From: an uncultured Eubacteriales bacterium
Lineage (GTDB): Bacteria > Bacillota > Clostridia > Lachnospirales > Anaerotignaceae
Reading direction: 5' to 3'
DNA length: 19,924 nucleotides
NCBI GenBank assembly: GCA_900546215.1
Contig: URCD01000037.1
Span: 1 to 19,924, forward strand
Positions within the stretch are counted from its first letter, which is position 1. Each line of letters begins with the position of its first letter. A program made the translations under genes and the position numbers. Positions 6,553 to 14,532 of the stretch are shown one piece after another. The notes under the pieces are model-generated. The model was given only the letters and a program-made list of their open reading frames with translations, made no database searches and was not told the origin of the DNA.

Positions 6553-7059
6553 ATGAAGAAATTATTTAAGGCTGTTATAGTATCGGTTTTAGCACTCGCA
6601 TTATGTGCGGCGTGTTCGTCATCAAATACAGAAAAAACAGAGCCAGCAGTAAGTCTGAGTGTAACTGTTGAGCCGCTGAGCGAGGATGAGTACGCGCAGA
6701 CTGACACATCAGAAATTGAGAATGCTGTGCCTGAGGATTTTTCAAAAATAACTATTGAGCTTAATATGGAAAATATGGTGGCTGGAACGGAAAGAACGGT
6801 AAAAATGCAGGCTCTGAAAAATATCATGGCTGAAACGGAAATCGGCACATATTGGTATGGCAATGGGTCAAGCCAGAACAATGCCGAAGAGGATTTTACA
6901 ATTGTCAGAAGCGAGAGCGTTATATACAGAAGGGACATATCCGATGACGAAATCAAAAACATGTTTGATGGATATGAGGCTGCCGTTTCATATACGGGAG
7001 CAGACGGCAATGTCGTTGAGCAGTCACTTCCTATGACTGACGCTGTTCAGTTTAAATAA
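6553..7059 (+). CDS. Small putative lipoprotein of unknown function
   Basis: The start is ATG 6553; its ribosome site AAGGGG (6540-6545) overlaps the dusB stop codon. Residues 1-21 look like a lipoprotein signal, K-K then a hydrophobic core ending L-C-A-A-C with Cys21. The -3 position is Cys rather than the preferred Leu, so the lipobox is less than ideal. The mature part is acidic and predicted soluble, about 147 residues, rich in Glu, Asp, Thr and Ser, with no recognised domain. It ends 11 bases before the shared terminator at 7071-7096. Its place 11 bases after dusB suggests co-transcription, but nothing links it functionally to tRNA modification or CoA. Confidence 0.8.
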   Translation: MKKLFKAVIVSVLALALCAACSSSNTEKTEPAVSLSVTVEPLSEDEYAQTDTSEIENAVPEDFSKITIELNMENMVAGTERTVKMQALKNIMAETEIGTYWYGNGSSQNNAEEDFTIVRSESVIYRRDISDDEIKNMFDGYEAAVSYTGADGNVVEQSLPMTDAVQFK

Positions 7060-7070
7060 ATTTAAAAAAA

Positions 7071-7096
7071 GCCGAAAATTATTTTCGGCTTTTTTA
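7071..7096. terminator. Bidirectional intrinsic terminator
   Basis: GCCGAAAA (7071-7078) and TTTTCGGC (7082-7089) form a perfect 8-bp stem with loop TTA. It is preceded by a run of A and followed by a run of T, so it can end the plus-strand lipoprotein transcript and the minus-strand flavoprotein transcript that converge here. Confidence 0.9.
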
Positions 7097-7100
7097 TGTA

Positions 7101-7499
7101 TTAGAAGAGCACTCTTTCCTTTTCTGTAAGAGAAGCTATAGTAGCGTGCATATCCTTAAGATAGAATACAGACATTATAGGGTTGTCTGCTGATTTATAC
7201 ATTTTCAGAAGGTCCGGCATAACCTCAAAAACCTTCTTTTTAGCCTCCATATTGTCATTGTCAAATACAACCTCTCCATTGACGCGGACAAATTTTGTAT
7301 CAGGAGCCATTGTACAAAACTCAATTTTAGGATTTTTCTCCATCTGCTTGCATACCTTTTTAGGAAGGGCGGTTACCATATAAAATTTGCCGTCAAAAAT
7401 CATATGAAAACCAAAGGGTCTGACCCTTGGCTGGCCGTTATCGTCGGTTGCCAGATAGAATACAGGATTTTTCTCTAAAAATTTTAATAATTCATCCAT
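7101..7499 (-). CDS. Pyridoxamine 5'-phosphate oxidase-fold flavoprotein
   Basis: The protein has 132 residues starting at ATG 7499-7497, 10 bases after AAGGAG (7510-7515). An in-frame TTG at 7508 is only one base from that site and was rejected. The pattern V-F-Y-L-A-T-D-D-N-G-Q-P-R-V-R-P-F-G-F near the N-terminus and K-I-E-F-C-T-M in the middle is typical of the PPOX-like split beta-barrel family that binds FMN or related flavins. Residues for true pyridoxamine phosphate oxidase are not evident, so it is more likely a general flavin reductase-type or stress-linked protein. It appears monocistronic, with its own promoter and the shared terminator at 7071-7096. The substrate is unknown. Confidence 0.85.
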   Translation of the reverse strand: MDELLKFLEKNPVFYLATDDNGQPRVRPFGFHMIFDGKFYMVTALPKKVCKQMEKNPKIEFCTMAPDTKFVRVNGEVVFDNDNMEAKKKVFEVMPDLLKMYKSADNPIMSVFYLKDMHATIASLTEKERVLF

Positions 7500-7546
7500 A
7501 ATATACAATCTCCTTTCTTGTCATACAATAAATAGTTACAATTTAT

Positions 7547-7574
7547 ATTATATACCTTTAAAGTATAATAACAA
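7547..7574 (-). promoter_or_regulatory. Promoter for the PPOX-fold protein
   Basis: On the minus strand TTGTTA (7574-7569) and TATAAT (7552-7547) are 16 bases apart. The -10 lies about 32 bases before the AAGGAG ribosome site. Confidence 0.6.
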
Positions 7575-7651
7575 TAGTTTTAAAAAAACTGTATACAAAA
7601 AAATACTTTAGTTCAGTCGGTAAAAAAACACGATTTGTCACTTTAACGGTC

Positions 7652-7680
7652 TTGTTAGATTGAGAAAAAAGTGTTATAGT
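7652..7680 (+). promoter_or_regulatory. Promoter for ppdK, extended -10
   Basis: TTGTTA (7652-7657) and TATAGT (7675-7680) are 17 bases apart, with TG at 7672-7673. Transcription would start near 7687, giving a leader of about 105 bases that includes the inverted repeat at 7716-7749. Confidence 0.65.
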
Positions 7681-7715
7681 AAATTTGATAGCATATATTG
7701 GTTTTTAGGGCAATA

Positions 7716-7749
7716 AAATATGCATTTGTACAATTTTTAATGCATATTT
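7716..7749. repeat. 11-bp perfect inverted repeat in the ppdK leader
   Basis: AAATATGCATT (7716-7726) and AATGCATATTT (7739-7749) are exact inverted copies separated by 12 bases. It lies between the predicted transcription start and the ribosome site at 7778-7783. It may be a protein operator or a weak RNA hairpin. The stem is AT-rich and no T-tract follows directly, so a terminator is unlikely. Confidence 0.55.
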
Positions 7750-7791
7750 ATATGAATTTCAAAAAGTTCACGAAACTGGGAGGAAAAGTCT

Positions 7792-10419
7792 ATGAGCAAA
7801 AAGTATGTTTATATGTTCAGTGAAGGAAATGCGTCCATGAGAAATCTTTTGGGCGGCAAGGGTGCGAACCTTGCAGAAATGACAGTTATGGGTCTTCCTA
7901 TACCTCAGGGATTTACTGTTACGACGGAAGCCTGTACTGAATACAATGAAGGCGGCAAAGTTCTTTCGGATGAAATGGTTGCCCAGATTGAAGACGCCCT
8001 TAAGAAGCTGGAACAAATTGCTGGCAAAACCTTGGGCGATAATGAAAATCCGCTCCTTGTTTCGGTCCGTTCAGGCGCCAGGGCGTCTATGCCCGGTATG
8101 ATGGATACAGTGCTTAATCTGGGACTTAACGATGTTTCTGTCGAAGGCCTTGCAAAAGCCACTGGAAATCCGAGATTCGCCTATGATTCATACAGAAGGT
8201 TTATTATGATGTTTGCCGATGTAGTTATCGGAGTTTCAAAATCTAAGTTTGAAAGAAAGCTTGATGAGTATAAGGAGAAGGTTGGTGCTGAATACGATAC
8301 GGATCTCACAGCAGAAAACCTTAAGGAGGTTGTTGAGATATTTAAGCAGATTTATCTTGACGACCAAGGCAAGGATTTCCCTCAGGATCCTAAAGAACAG
8401 CTTTTTGACGCTGTTATGGCGGTATTCCGTTCATGGGATAATCCGAGAGCCTTTACATATAGAAGAATGAACGATATTCCATACAGCTGGGGTACAGCGG
8501 TTAACGTACAGATGATGGTATTCGGAAATATGGGAGATACTTCAGGTACCGGAGTTGCGTTCACAAGAAACGCAGCTACAGGAGAAAAAATGATTTTTGG
8601 AGAGTATCTTATAAATGCTCAGGGCGAGGACGTTGTTGCGGGTGTCCGTACACCTAAGCCTATTGCTACCCTTGAGCAGGATATGCCGGAAGTATATGTT
8701 CAGTTTATGGACATTGCGCATAAGCTTGAGAACCATTATAAAGACATGCAGGACATGGAGTTTACAATTGAAAAGGGAAAGCTCTATTTCCTTCAGACAA
8801 GAAACGGTAAAAGAACAGCCAATGCAGCCCTTAAAATAGCGGTTGATATGGTTGAAGAGGGACTTCTTACAACTGATGAGGCAATTATGAGGGTAGAGCC
8901 TAAACAGCTTGACCAGATTCTCCATCCTGCCTTTGACCCCAAAGCGCTTAAAGCAGCAAAATCTTTAGGCAAGGGACTTCCGGCTTCACCGGGTGCCGGC
9001 GCAGGTAAGGTTTATTTTACGGCTGACGAGGCTAAAGCCGCTTATGATGCAGGCGAAAGGGTTGTTCTTGTAAGACTTGAGACATCTCCTGAGGATATAG
9101 AAGGTATGGCTGTAGCGGAAGGTATTCTTACGGTAAGAGGCGGTATGACTAGCCATGCGGCTGTAGTTGCCAGAGGAATGGGACGCTGCTGTGTATCAGG
9201 CTGCGAAGCCATTAAGATGAATGAAGAAGCAAAAGAATTTACCCTTGGAGGAGTAACGTTTAAAGAGGGCGATTATATTAGCCTTGACGGCTCGACAGGA
9301 AATATTTACGGTGAGGATATACCTACTGTTTCTCCTGAAATTTCAGGAAACTTTGCTAAATTTATGGAATGGGCAGATGCAAAGAGAGACCTTAGAGTAA
9401 GAACAAATGCTGATACTCCCCACGATGCGGAGGCTGCCATTGAATTCGGCGCAGAGGGAATAGGACTTACCCGTACAGAGCATATGTTCTTTGAGGAAGG
9501 CAGAATACTTAAATTCCGTAAAATGATACTTTCAGACAGCGTTGAGGAAAGGGAAGAGGCACTTTCCGGAATTATGCCTTACCAGAAGCAGGATTTCATC
9601 GGAATTTATAAAGCAATGCTTGAAAGGCCTGTGACAATCCGTCTTCTCGACCCTCCTCTGCATGAATTCCTTCCTACAACGGATGAGGAATTTGCTATAC
9701 TTGCAAAGGAAATGAACAAGACTGTTGAGGAACTCAAGATTAAGGCAAGAGGGCTTCATGAGCTTAATCCTATGATGGGTCACAGAGGCTGCCGACTTGC
9801 GGTTACATATCCTGAAATAGCAAGAATGCAGGCAAGGGCAATAATTGAGGCAGCTGTTGAGGTTAATAACGAGCTTAATATCAACATTGTTCCTGAAATA
9901 ATGATACCGCTTGTAGGAGAAGCCAAGGAATTTAACTTTGTAAGAGAAATAGTTGATGAGACTGCTAAGGCTGTTATTGCTGAAAAGGGTGCCAAGCTTA
10001 AGTATTTAATCGGAACAATGATTGAAATACCAAGAGCTTGCCTTACAGCCGATAAAATAGCTAAGGAAGCAGAGTTCTTCTCATTCGGAACAAATGACCT
10101 TACACAGATGACCTATGGACTTTCAAGGGACGATGCAGGTATGATTTTAACAGACTACACAGATAAGCTTATATATGAGGGAGACCCCACGGCTAAAATT
10201 GACCGTGAAGGCGTTGGAGAACTTATGAAGATAGCTGTTGAAAAGGGCAGAAGCGTACGTCCCGACCTTCATCTGGGCATATGCGGAGAGCATGGCGGAG
10301 ACCCTTCATCAGTTGAGTTCTGCCATATGATTGGCCTTGACTATGTATCATGCTCGCCTTTCCGTGTGCCAATCGCAAGACTTGCGGCAGCGCAGGCGGC
10401 AATTAAATACCCTAGATAA
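7792..10419 (+). CDS. ppdK: Pyruvate, phosphate dikinase
   Basis: PPDK interconverts pyruvate, ATP and phosphate with phosphoenolpyruvate, AMP and pyrophosphate; in anaerobic Firmicutes it commonly serves PPi-linked glycolysis. The start is ATG 7792, 8 bases after GGGAGG, giving 875 residues. The order is an N-terminal ATP-grasp nucleotide domain (G-G-K-G-A-N-L-A-E-M near residue 22), a phosphohistidine domain with G-G-M-T-S-H-A-A-V carrying His455, and a C-terminal PEP-binding barrel with F-G-T-N-D-L-T-Q-M and G-I-C-G-E-H-G containing Cys831. These positions equal the Clostridium symbiosum numbering, an indication of a close relative. All catalytic residues are intact. The gene stands alone, with its own promoter, a leader inverted repeat and a strong terminator at 10500-10547. 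Confidence 0.98.
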   Translation: MSKKYVYMFSEGNASMRNLLGGKGANLAEMTVMGLPIPQGFTVTTEACTEYNEGGKVLSDEMVAQIEDALKKLEQIAGKTLGDNENPLLVSVRSGARASMPGMMDTVLNLGLNDVSVEGLAKATGNPRFAYDSYRRFIMMFADVVIGVSKSKFERKLDEYKEKVGAEYDTDLTAENLKEVVEIFKQIYLDDQGKDFPQDPKEQLFDAVMAVFRSWDNPRAFTYRRMNDIPYSWGTAVNVQMMVFGNMGDTSGTGVAFTRNAATGEKMIFGEYLINAQGEDVVAGVRTPKPIATLEQDMPEVYVQFMDIAHKLENHYKDMQDMEFTIEKGKLYFLQTRNGKRTANAALKIAVDMVEEGLLTTDEAIMRVEPKQLDQILHPAFDPKALKAAKSLGKGLPASPGAGAGKVYFTADEAKAAYDAGERVVLVRLETSPEDIEGMAVAEGILTVRGGMTSHAAVVARGMGRCCVSGCEAIKMNEEAKEFTLGGVTFKEGDYISLDGSTGNIYGEDIPTVSPEISGNFAKFMEWADAKRDLRVRTNADTPHDAEAAIEFGAEGIGLTRTEHMFFEEGRILKFRKMILSDSVEEREEALSGIMPYQKQDFIGIYKAMLERPVTIRLLDPPLHEFLPTTDEEFAILAKEMNKTVEELKIKARGLHELNPMMGHRGCRLAVTYPEIARMQARAIIEAAVEVNNELNINIVPEIMIPLVGEAKEFNFVREIVDETAKAVIAEKGAKLKYLIGTMIEIPRACLTADKIAKEAEFFSFGTNDLTQMTYGLSRDDAGMILTDYTDKLIYEGDPTAKIDREGVGELMKIAVEKGRSVRPDLHLGICGEHGGDPSSVEFCHMIGLDYVSCSPFRVPIARLAAAQAAIKYPR

Positions 10420-10420
10420 A

Positions 10421-10449
10421 CAGATTTCTACTGACCTGCAGGAAATCTG
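10421..10449 (+). repeat. Inverted repeat immediately after the ppdK stop codon
   Basis: CAGATTTC (10421-10428) and GAAATCTG (10442-10449) form a perfect 8-bp stem with a 13-base loop. There is no T-tract, so it is probably a 3'-end stabilising hairpin rather than a terminator. Confidence 0.45.
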
Positions 10450-10499
10450 AAGGGCTATGGAATAAAAAAGTATTTTAAAGACATAAATTTACTGATCTA

Positions 10500-10547
10500 A
10501 GGTGTGTTATAATTCCCGACTCGGGAGTTTATGGCACACCTTATTTT
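10500..10547 (+). terminator. Long hairpin terminator after ppdK
   Basis: AGGTGTG (10500-10506) pairs with CACACCT (10535-10541). The stem continues through two T-G pairs and ATAA/TTAT, then TTCCC/GGGAG with one bulged T, capped by the loop GACTC. TATTTT follows. It is a long stem of about 18 pairs, consistent with an intrinsic terminator for ppdK. Confidence 0.75.
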
Positions 10548-10569
10548 AATGCTTTGTCCATTTTGTTGA

Positions 10570-10598
10570 TTGTTTTTATACATTAATATTGATATAAT
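10570..10598 (+). promoter_or_regulatory. Promoter for the hybrid histidine kinase
   Basis: TTGTTT (10570-10575) and TATAAT (10593-10598) are 17 bases apart, with TG at 10590-10591 forming an extended -10. Transcription would start about 50 bases before the ATG. Confidence 0.6.
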
Positions 10599-10656
10599 AT
10601 CTAAATAATATATTATTCCTGTAAAATAGGGGCTTTAATGAGAGTGGTGTTTAAAT

Positions 10657-13443
10657 ATGAATAACAGGTATTTTGATAAGCAAGAAAATAACGCTCCTGA
10701 GCAAGAGGCAGACTCATGCCCGGAATTAATTAACACTTTAAACGTTGGCGTCCTTTGCTGTCTGTTTGATGAAGACTTGACAGTATTATGGGGAAATACT
10801 TGTTTTTTCAGATGGATTGGCTATACCTCGGAAGAGTTCAGACAGAAATTCCACAATTTAAGCCAGTATTACAACGGATATACCAATGACATCAATACTA
10901 TAAAGAACAGCATCAGAAATGCCTTGGACAAAGGAAGCTGCAAAACTGAGACTACAGTCCGTATTCCTAAAAGGGATGGAAGCCTCATGTGGACTAAGCT
11001 ATCAATAAGCTTAGATTTTGACAGCAAAAAGGACGTACCTACCGTTAATGCGGTATTATCAGACATAACTGAGCTGTATGAAGAAAAAGAGGAAAAGTCA
11101 AGACTCTATGAACAGAAGCTTCAATATTTTAACTGGATGATGGATGTTTATGTAGGGAATATATACATCTGTGATATGGAAACGTATGACCTGCTGTATC
11201 TAAATAAGAGCGCGTGCGACACGTTGGGATCGCCATCAGAAAAACTCTTGGGAAGAAAGTGCTACGAGGCTATTCAGGGGAGGTCCTCACCTTGCCCGTT
11301 TTGTACAAATAAATTTCTTAGTGAGGATGAATTTTACGAGTGGGAGTTTTTTAACCCTGTTTTAAACAGAACGTTTATGATAAAAAACCGCATAATTAAT
11401 TGGAACGGACATAGGTCCCGAATTGAACTGTCCCATGATATGTACAGTACAGAATATAAGCTGGCTAAAAAGGACAGGGAACGTGAGGCTCTCATACGCT
11501 CAATTCCAGGAGGCTTTTCTCGTTTGGATGCAAGGGATTTAAGCACTATACTTTGGTATAGCGCTGATTTTCTGGAAATAATCGGATATAGTGAAGAGCA
11601 GTTTAAGGAAGAACTGAATTCACAGATGAATTTTGTACATCCTGATGATTTAAAGCGTATTGTAGCGTCGCTGAAGCAGATAAAATCGACAGGCCAAAAC
11701 CTTATATTGGAGGCAAGAATTTTAACGCGGAGCGGAAATACTAAAATACTTACAATGACATTTTGCTATGCAAGTGAAAAAGACAGCTGGGACGGAATTC
11801 CGTCGTTCTACAGCGTTGGGATTGATGTTACTGATGACCGTAAGGAGCAGGCAAGACAGCGCAAGGCGCTGGAGGACGCTTATGAATTGGCTCGTATTTC
11901 AAATGACGCAAAGACTAATTTTTTATCCTCAATGTCACATGATATCAGAACTCCAATGAACGCAATAATGGGAATGACAGTAATCGCACGCGCAAATCTG
12001 GACTCCCCAGAAAGGGTGAATGACTGCCTGGAAAAGGTCAATGCTTCAAGCCGGCACCTTCTCAGCTTGATTAATGAAGTGCTTGATATGTCCAAAATAG
12101 AAAGCGGAAAAATTGATTTGATTTCTGAGGTTGTTTCACTTCCCGAGCTGCTTCAGAATGTAATGGATATATGCAGGCCCTTGGTTGCAGAGAAAAATCA
12201 CGAGTTTCAGATCAGTGCTGAAAGCGTGCAGCATGAAAAGGTGATTACAGACGGCGGACGCCTGCAGCAGGTGTTTATGAATCTGCTTTCCAATGCCATT
12301 AAATACACTCCAGACGGAGGGGTTATTGGCTTACATATACAGGAGACTAAATCTGCTATACCAAATAAAGGGCAGTATGAATTTATATTTACGGATAATG
12401 GGATAGGCATGTCCAGTGAGTATATGCAGCATTTGTTTGAACCGTTTTCACGTGCGGAGGACCCTAAAATCAGCAAAATCCAGGGAACAGGGCTTGGTCT
12501 GGCTATAACTGAAAATATTGTAAGCATGATGAATGGGACCATTGAAGTTAGAAGTGAACTGGGCAAAGGAAGCCGGTTCATAGTATCAGTTCCGCTTGAG
12601 GTATGCGAAGAACACCTGACAAGCGATGCGGAACTCACTGGTTTGCCTGTGTTGGTCGTAGATGATGATCAAATTGTTTGTGAATGCGCAGCGGCATTGC
12701 TCAACGAACTGGGGATGCGCGGCTTCTGGGTATTGTCTGGAGAAGAGGCGGTTTCTAATGTTATTGAAGCTCATGAGAGAGACGATGACTTCTTTGCCGT
12801 AATTCTTGATTGGAAAATGCCGGGAATGAACGGACTTGAAACCGTAAAGGCTATAAGAGGGAAGCTTGGAAAAGATGTTCCGATAATAATAATTTCGGCA
12901 TATGATTACTCTGATATAGAGGAAGAATTCAGACATGCGGGTGCAGACGCGTTTATCACTAAGCCCCTTTTTAAATCTAAAATGCTGCATGTTTTACAGC
13001 TGTTTTGTCAAAGCAGATGTACAGAGTCTCTTCCTTTGACTAAAGAGGAAGTGCATCCTGGTTTAGCCGGAAAGAAAGTCTTGCTTGTGGAAGACAACGA
13101 GCTGAATAGGGAAATAGCGGAAGAATTGCTTCAAATGAATGGGATGTCAGTTGATTCAGTTGAAAACGGACAGCTTGCGGTTGAGCGCTTCCAAGCCTCT
13201 GATTACGGAGAATATGACTGTATTCTGATGGATATTCAAATGCCGGTAATGAACGGCTATGAGGCGACTGAGACTATTCGTGCCCTCAGCAGGAAAGATG
13301 CAAAGACAGTACCAATACTCGCATTGACGGCCAATGCGTTTGCCTCAGACCTTGGAAAGGCCCACAGCGTAGGAATGAATGCCCATATTGCAAAACCGAT
13401 AGATACAAAACTTCTTTTTGAAGTGATGCAGAAATGGATATAG
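10657..13443 (+). CDS. Hybrid sensor histidine kinase with three PAS-type and two receiver domains
   Basis: The 928-residue protein has no membrane segment and is probably a cytoplasmic sensor. In order: PAS-like regions at about 20-135, 150-262 and 272-392; a HisKA domain with phospho-acceptor His428 in S-H-D-I-R-T-P; an HATPase domain with N-box Asn542, D-N-G-I-G and G-T-G-L-G-L from 610; receiver 1 with acidic residues 669-671 and Asp718; receiver 2 with Glu812-Asp813 and Asp859. All phosphorelay residues are intact, but there is no HPt domain and no DNA-binding output. The second PAS carries Cys202, Cys213 and Cys216 (C-x10-C-P-F-C), a possible metal or redox site. The ribosome site is weak (GAGAGTGGTG). 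No response regulator lies next to it, so its partner is elsewhere. Confidence 0.93.
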   Translation: MNNRYFDKQENNAPEQEADSCPELINTLNVGVLCCLFDEDLTVLWGNTCFFRWIGYTSEEFRQKFHNLSQYYNGYTNDINTIKNSIRNALDKGSCKTETTVRIPKRDGSLMWTKLSISLDFDSKKDVPTVNAVLSDITELYEEKEEKSRLYEQKLQYFNWMMDVYVGNIYICDMETYDLLYLNKSACDTLGSPSEKLLGRKCYEAIQGRSSPCPFCTNKFLSEDEFYEWEFFNPVLNRTFMIKNRIINWNGHRSRIELSHDMYSTEYKLAKKDREREALIRSIPGGFSRLDARDLSTILWYSADFLEIIGYSEEQFKEELNSQMNFVHPDDLKRIVASLKQIKSTGQNLILEARILTRSGNTKILTMTFCYASEKDSWDGIPSFYSVGIDVTDDRKEQARQRKALEDAYELARISNDAKTNFLSSMSHDIRTPMNAIMGMTVIARANLDSPERVNDCLEKVNASSRHLLSLINEVLDMSKIESGKIDLISEVVSLPELLQNVMDICRPLVAEKNHEFQISAESVQHEKVITDGGRLQQVFMNLLSNAIKYTPDGGVIGLHIQETKSAIPNKGQYEFIFTDNGIGMSSEYMQHLFEPFSRAEDPKISKIQGTGLGLAITENIVSMMNGTIEVRSELGKGSRFIVSVPLEVCEEHLTSDAELTGLPVLVVDDDQIVCECAAALLNELGMRGFWVLSGEEAVSNVIEAHERDDDFFAVILDWKMPGMNGLETVKAIRGKLGKDVPIIIISAYDYSDIEEEFRHAGADAFITKPLFKSKMLHVLQLFCQSRCTESLPLTKEEVHPGLAGKKVLLVEDNELNREIAEELLQMNGMSVDSVENGQLAVERFQASDYGEYDCILMDIQMPVMNGYEATETIRALSRKDAKTVPILALTANAFASDLGKAHSVGMNAHIAKPIDTKLLFEVMQKWI

Positions 13444-13467
13444 AGATAATTTGATACAGTTTATAAT

Positions 13468-13497
13468 GGGGTCTTTTATAAGACCCCTATTATTTTA
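13468..13497 (+). terminator. Intrinsic terminator after the hybrid kinase
   Basis: GGGGTCTT (13468-13475) and AAGACCCC (13480-13487) form a perfect 8-bp stem with a 4-base loop, followed by TATTATTTTA. Confidence 0.85.
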
Positions 13498-13594
13498 TCG
13501 TTTTCGTATTTAAATGGCTTTATTATACAAGGCAAATTTTATTGAATTTTAAGAAAAAAATAAAATATTAAATGTTCTCTAAATGCGGTGGATA

Positions 13595-13603
13595 TGTTAT
13601 ACT
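13595..13603 (+). promoter_or_regulatory. Extended -10 promoter for cdaA
   Basis: TG-T-TATACT (13595-13603) is a good extended -10. The -35 region (TTCTCT, 13575-13580) is poor. It lies about 48 bases before the preferred start codon and 35 bases before the ribosome site. Confidence 0.5.
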
Positions 13604-13650
13604 AAATTTTATAGACTTATTGTAAATGTCCTTGTCCGGGGGTGGATAGA

Positions 13651-14532
13651 ATGGAAGGACTGAATCTTACTTCGCTGTTTAGAGGCGCTGATTTTACTAC
13701 CATGGTCAGACCTGAAATAGGTATCCTTGACCTTATTGATATTTTAATAGTTGCTTATATAGTTTTTAAAATTATTGGCTGGGTAAAGGAAACTCGCGCT
13801 TGGACGCTGTTCAAGGGCGTAGTTGTATTTTTCCTTTTTTATGCCTTTGCTTCGCTGTTTCAGTTAAACACGATACATTGGATATTGTCTAAAACTATAT
13901 CGGTAGGTATTATTGCATTTGTGATAGTGTTTCAGCCGGAGCTAAGAAAGGCTCTGGAACAACTTGGAAACGGAAGGCTTCTTAGAGGAATATTCAAGTT
14001 TGAGACGCCGGAGGAGGAAAACGCCGACGACGCAAGAGTTGTTGAGGAAATAGTTACCGCATCTAAAAAGATGTCCAGCGTTAAAACAGGGGCGCTTATT
14101 CTTGTGGAAAGAAAAGTTCCGCTTGGAGACCATGTGCGTACAGGTATTGCCGTTGACGCCATAGTTACAAGCCAGCTTCTTATAAATATATTTGAGCATA
14201 ATACACCTTTACATGACGGTGCAGTCATAATAAGAAACAACAGGGTTGCCGCCGCCGCCTGTTTTCTGCCGCTTACTGAAAATAAGGTAAGTATGGAGCT
14301 TGGCACAAGGCACAGGGCAGCTATAGGGGCAAGCGAGGTTTCAGACGCTGATATAGTTGTTGTTTCTGAGGAAACGGGCTACATTTCCTTGGCGAGGGGA
14401 GGAGTTATATACAGAAACATTACTCCTGATGAGCTTAGGAAAATGCTTACCGTTAGAAAAAATGACACAGGCGCGGTGAAAAAGAAAATTATGTGGTGGA
14501 AAGGCAGGCGGTCCGATAATGAACAGCAGTAA
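13651..14532 (+). CDS. cdaA: Diadenylate cyclase CdaA
   Basis: CdaA makes the second messenger c-di-AMP from two ATP at the membrane, controlling potassium and osmolyte uptake and wall homeostasis. ATG 13651 is preferred over the in-frame GTG 13642 because GGGGGTG (13638-13644) is spaced 6 bases from it and overlaps the GTG. This gives 293 residues. The N-terminus has three hydrophobic segments (about 25-41, 50-70 and 75-92), then the DAC domain with the catalytic D-G-A at 189-191 and R-H-R at 220-222. These are the signature motifs and both are intact. It overlaps cdaR by 14 bases, so translation is probably coupled. In bacilli glmM usually follows cdaR; here it does not. Confidence 0.96.
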   Translation: MEGLNLTSLFRGADFTTMVRPEIGILDLIDILIVAYIVFKIIGWVKETRAWTLFKGVVVFFLFYAFASLFQLNTIHWILSKTISVGIIAFVIVFQPELRKALEQLGNGRLLRGIFKFETPEEENADDARVVEEIVTASKKMSSVKTGALILVERKVPLGDHVRTGIAVDAIVTSQLLINIFEHNTPLHDGAVIIRNNRVAAAACFLPLTENKVSMELGTRHRAAIGASEVSDADIVVVSEETGYISLARGGVIYRNITPDELRKMLTVRKNDTGAVKKKIMWWKGRRSDNEQQ

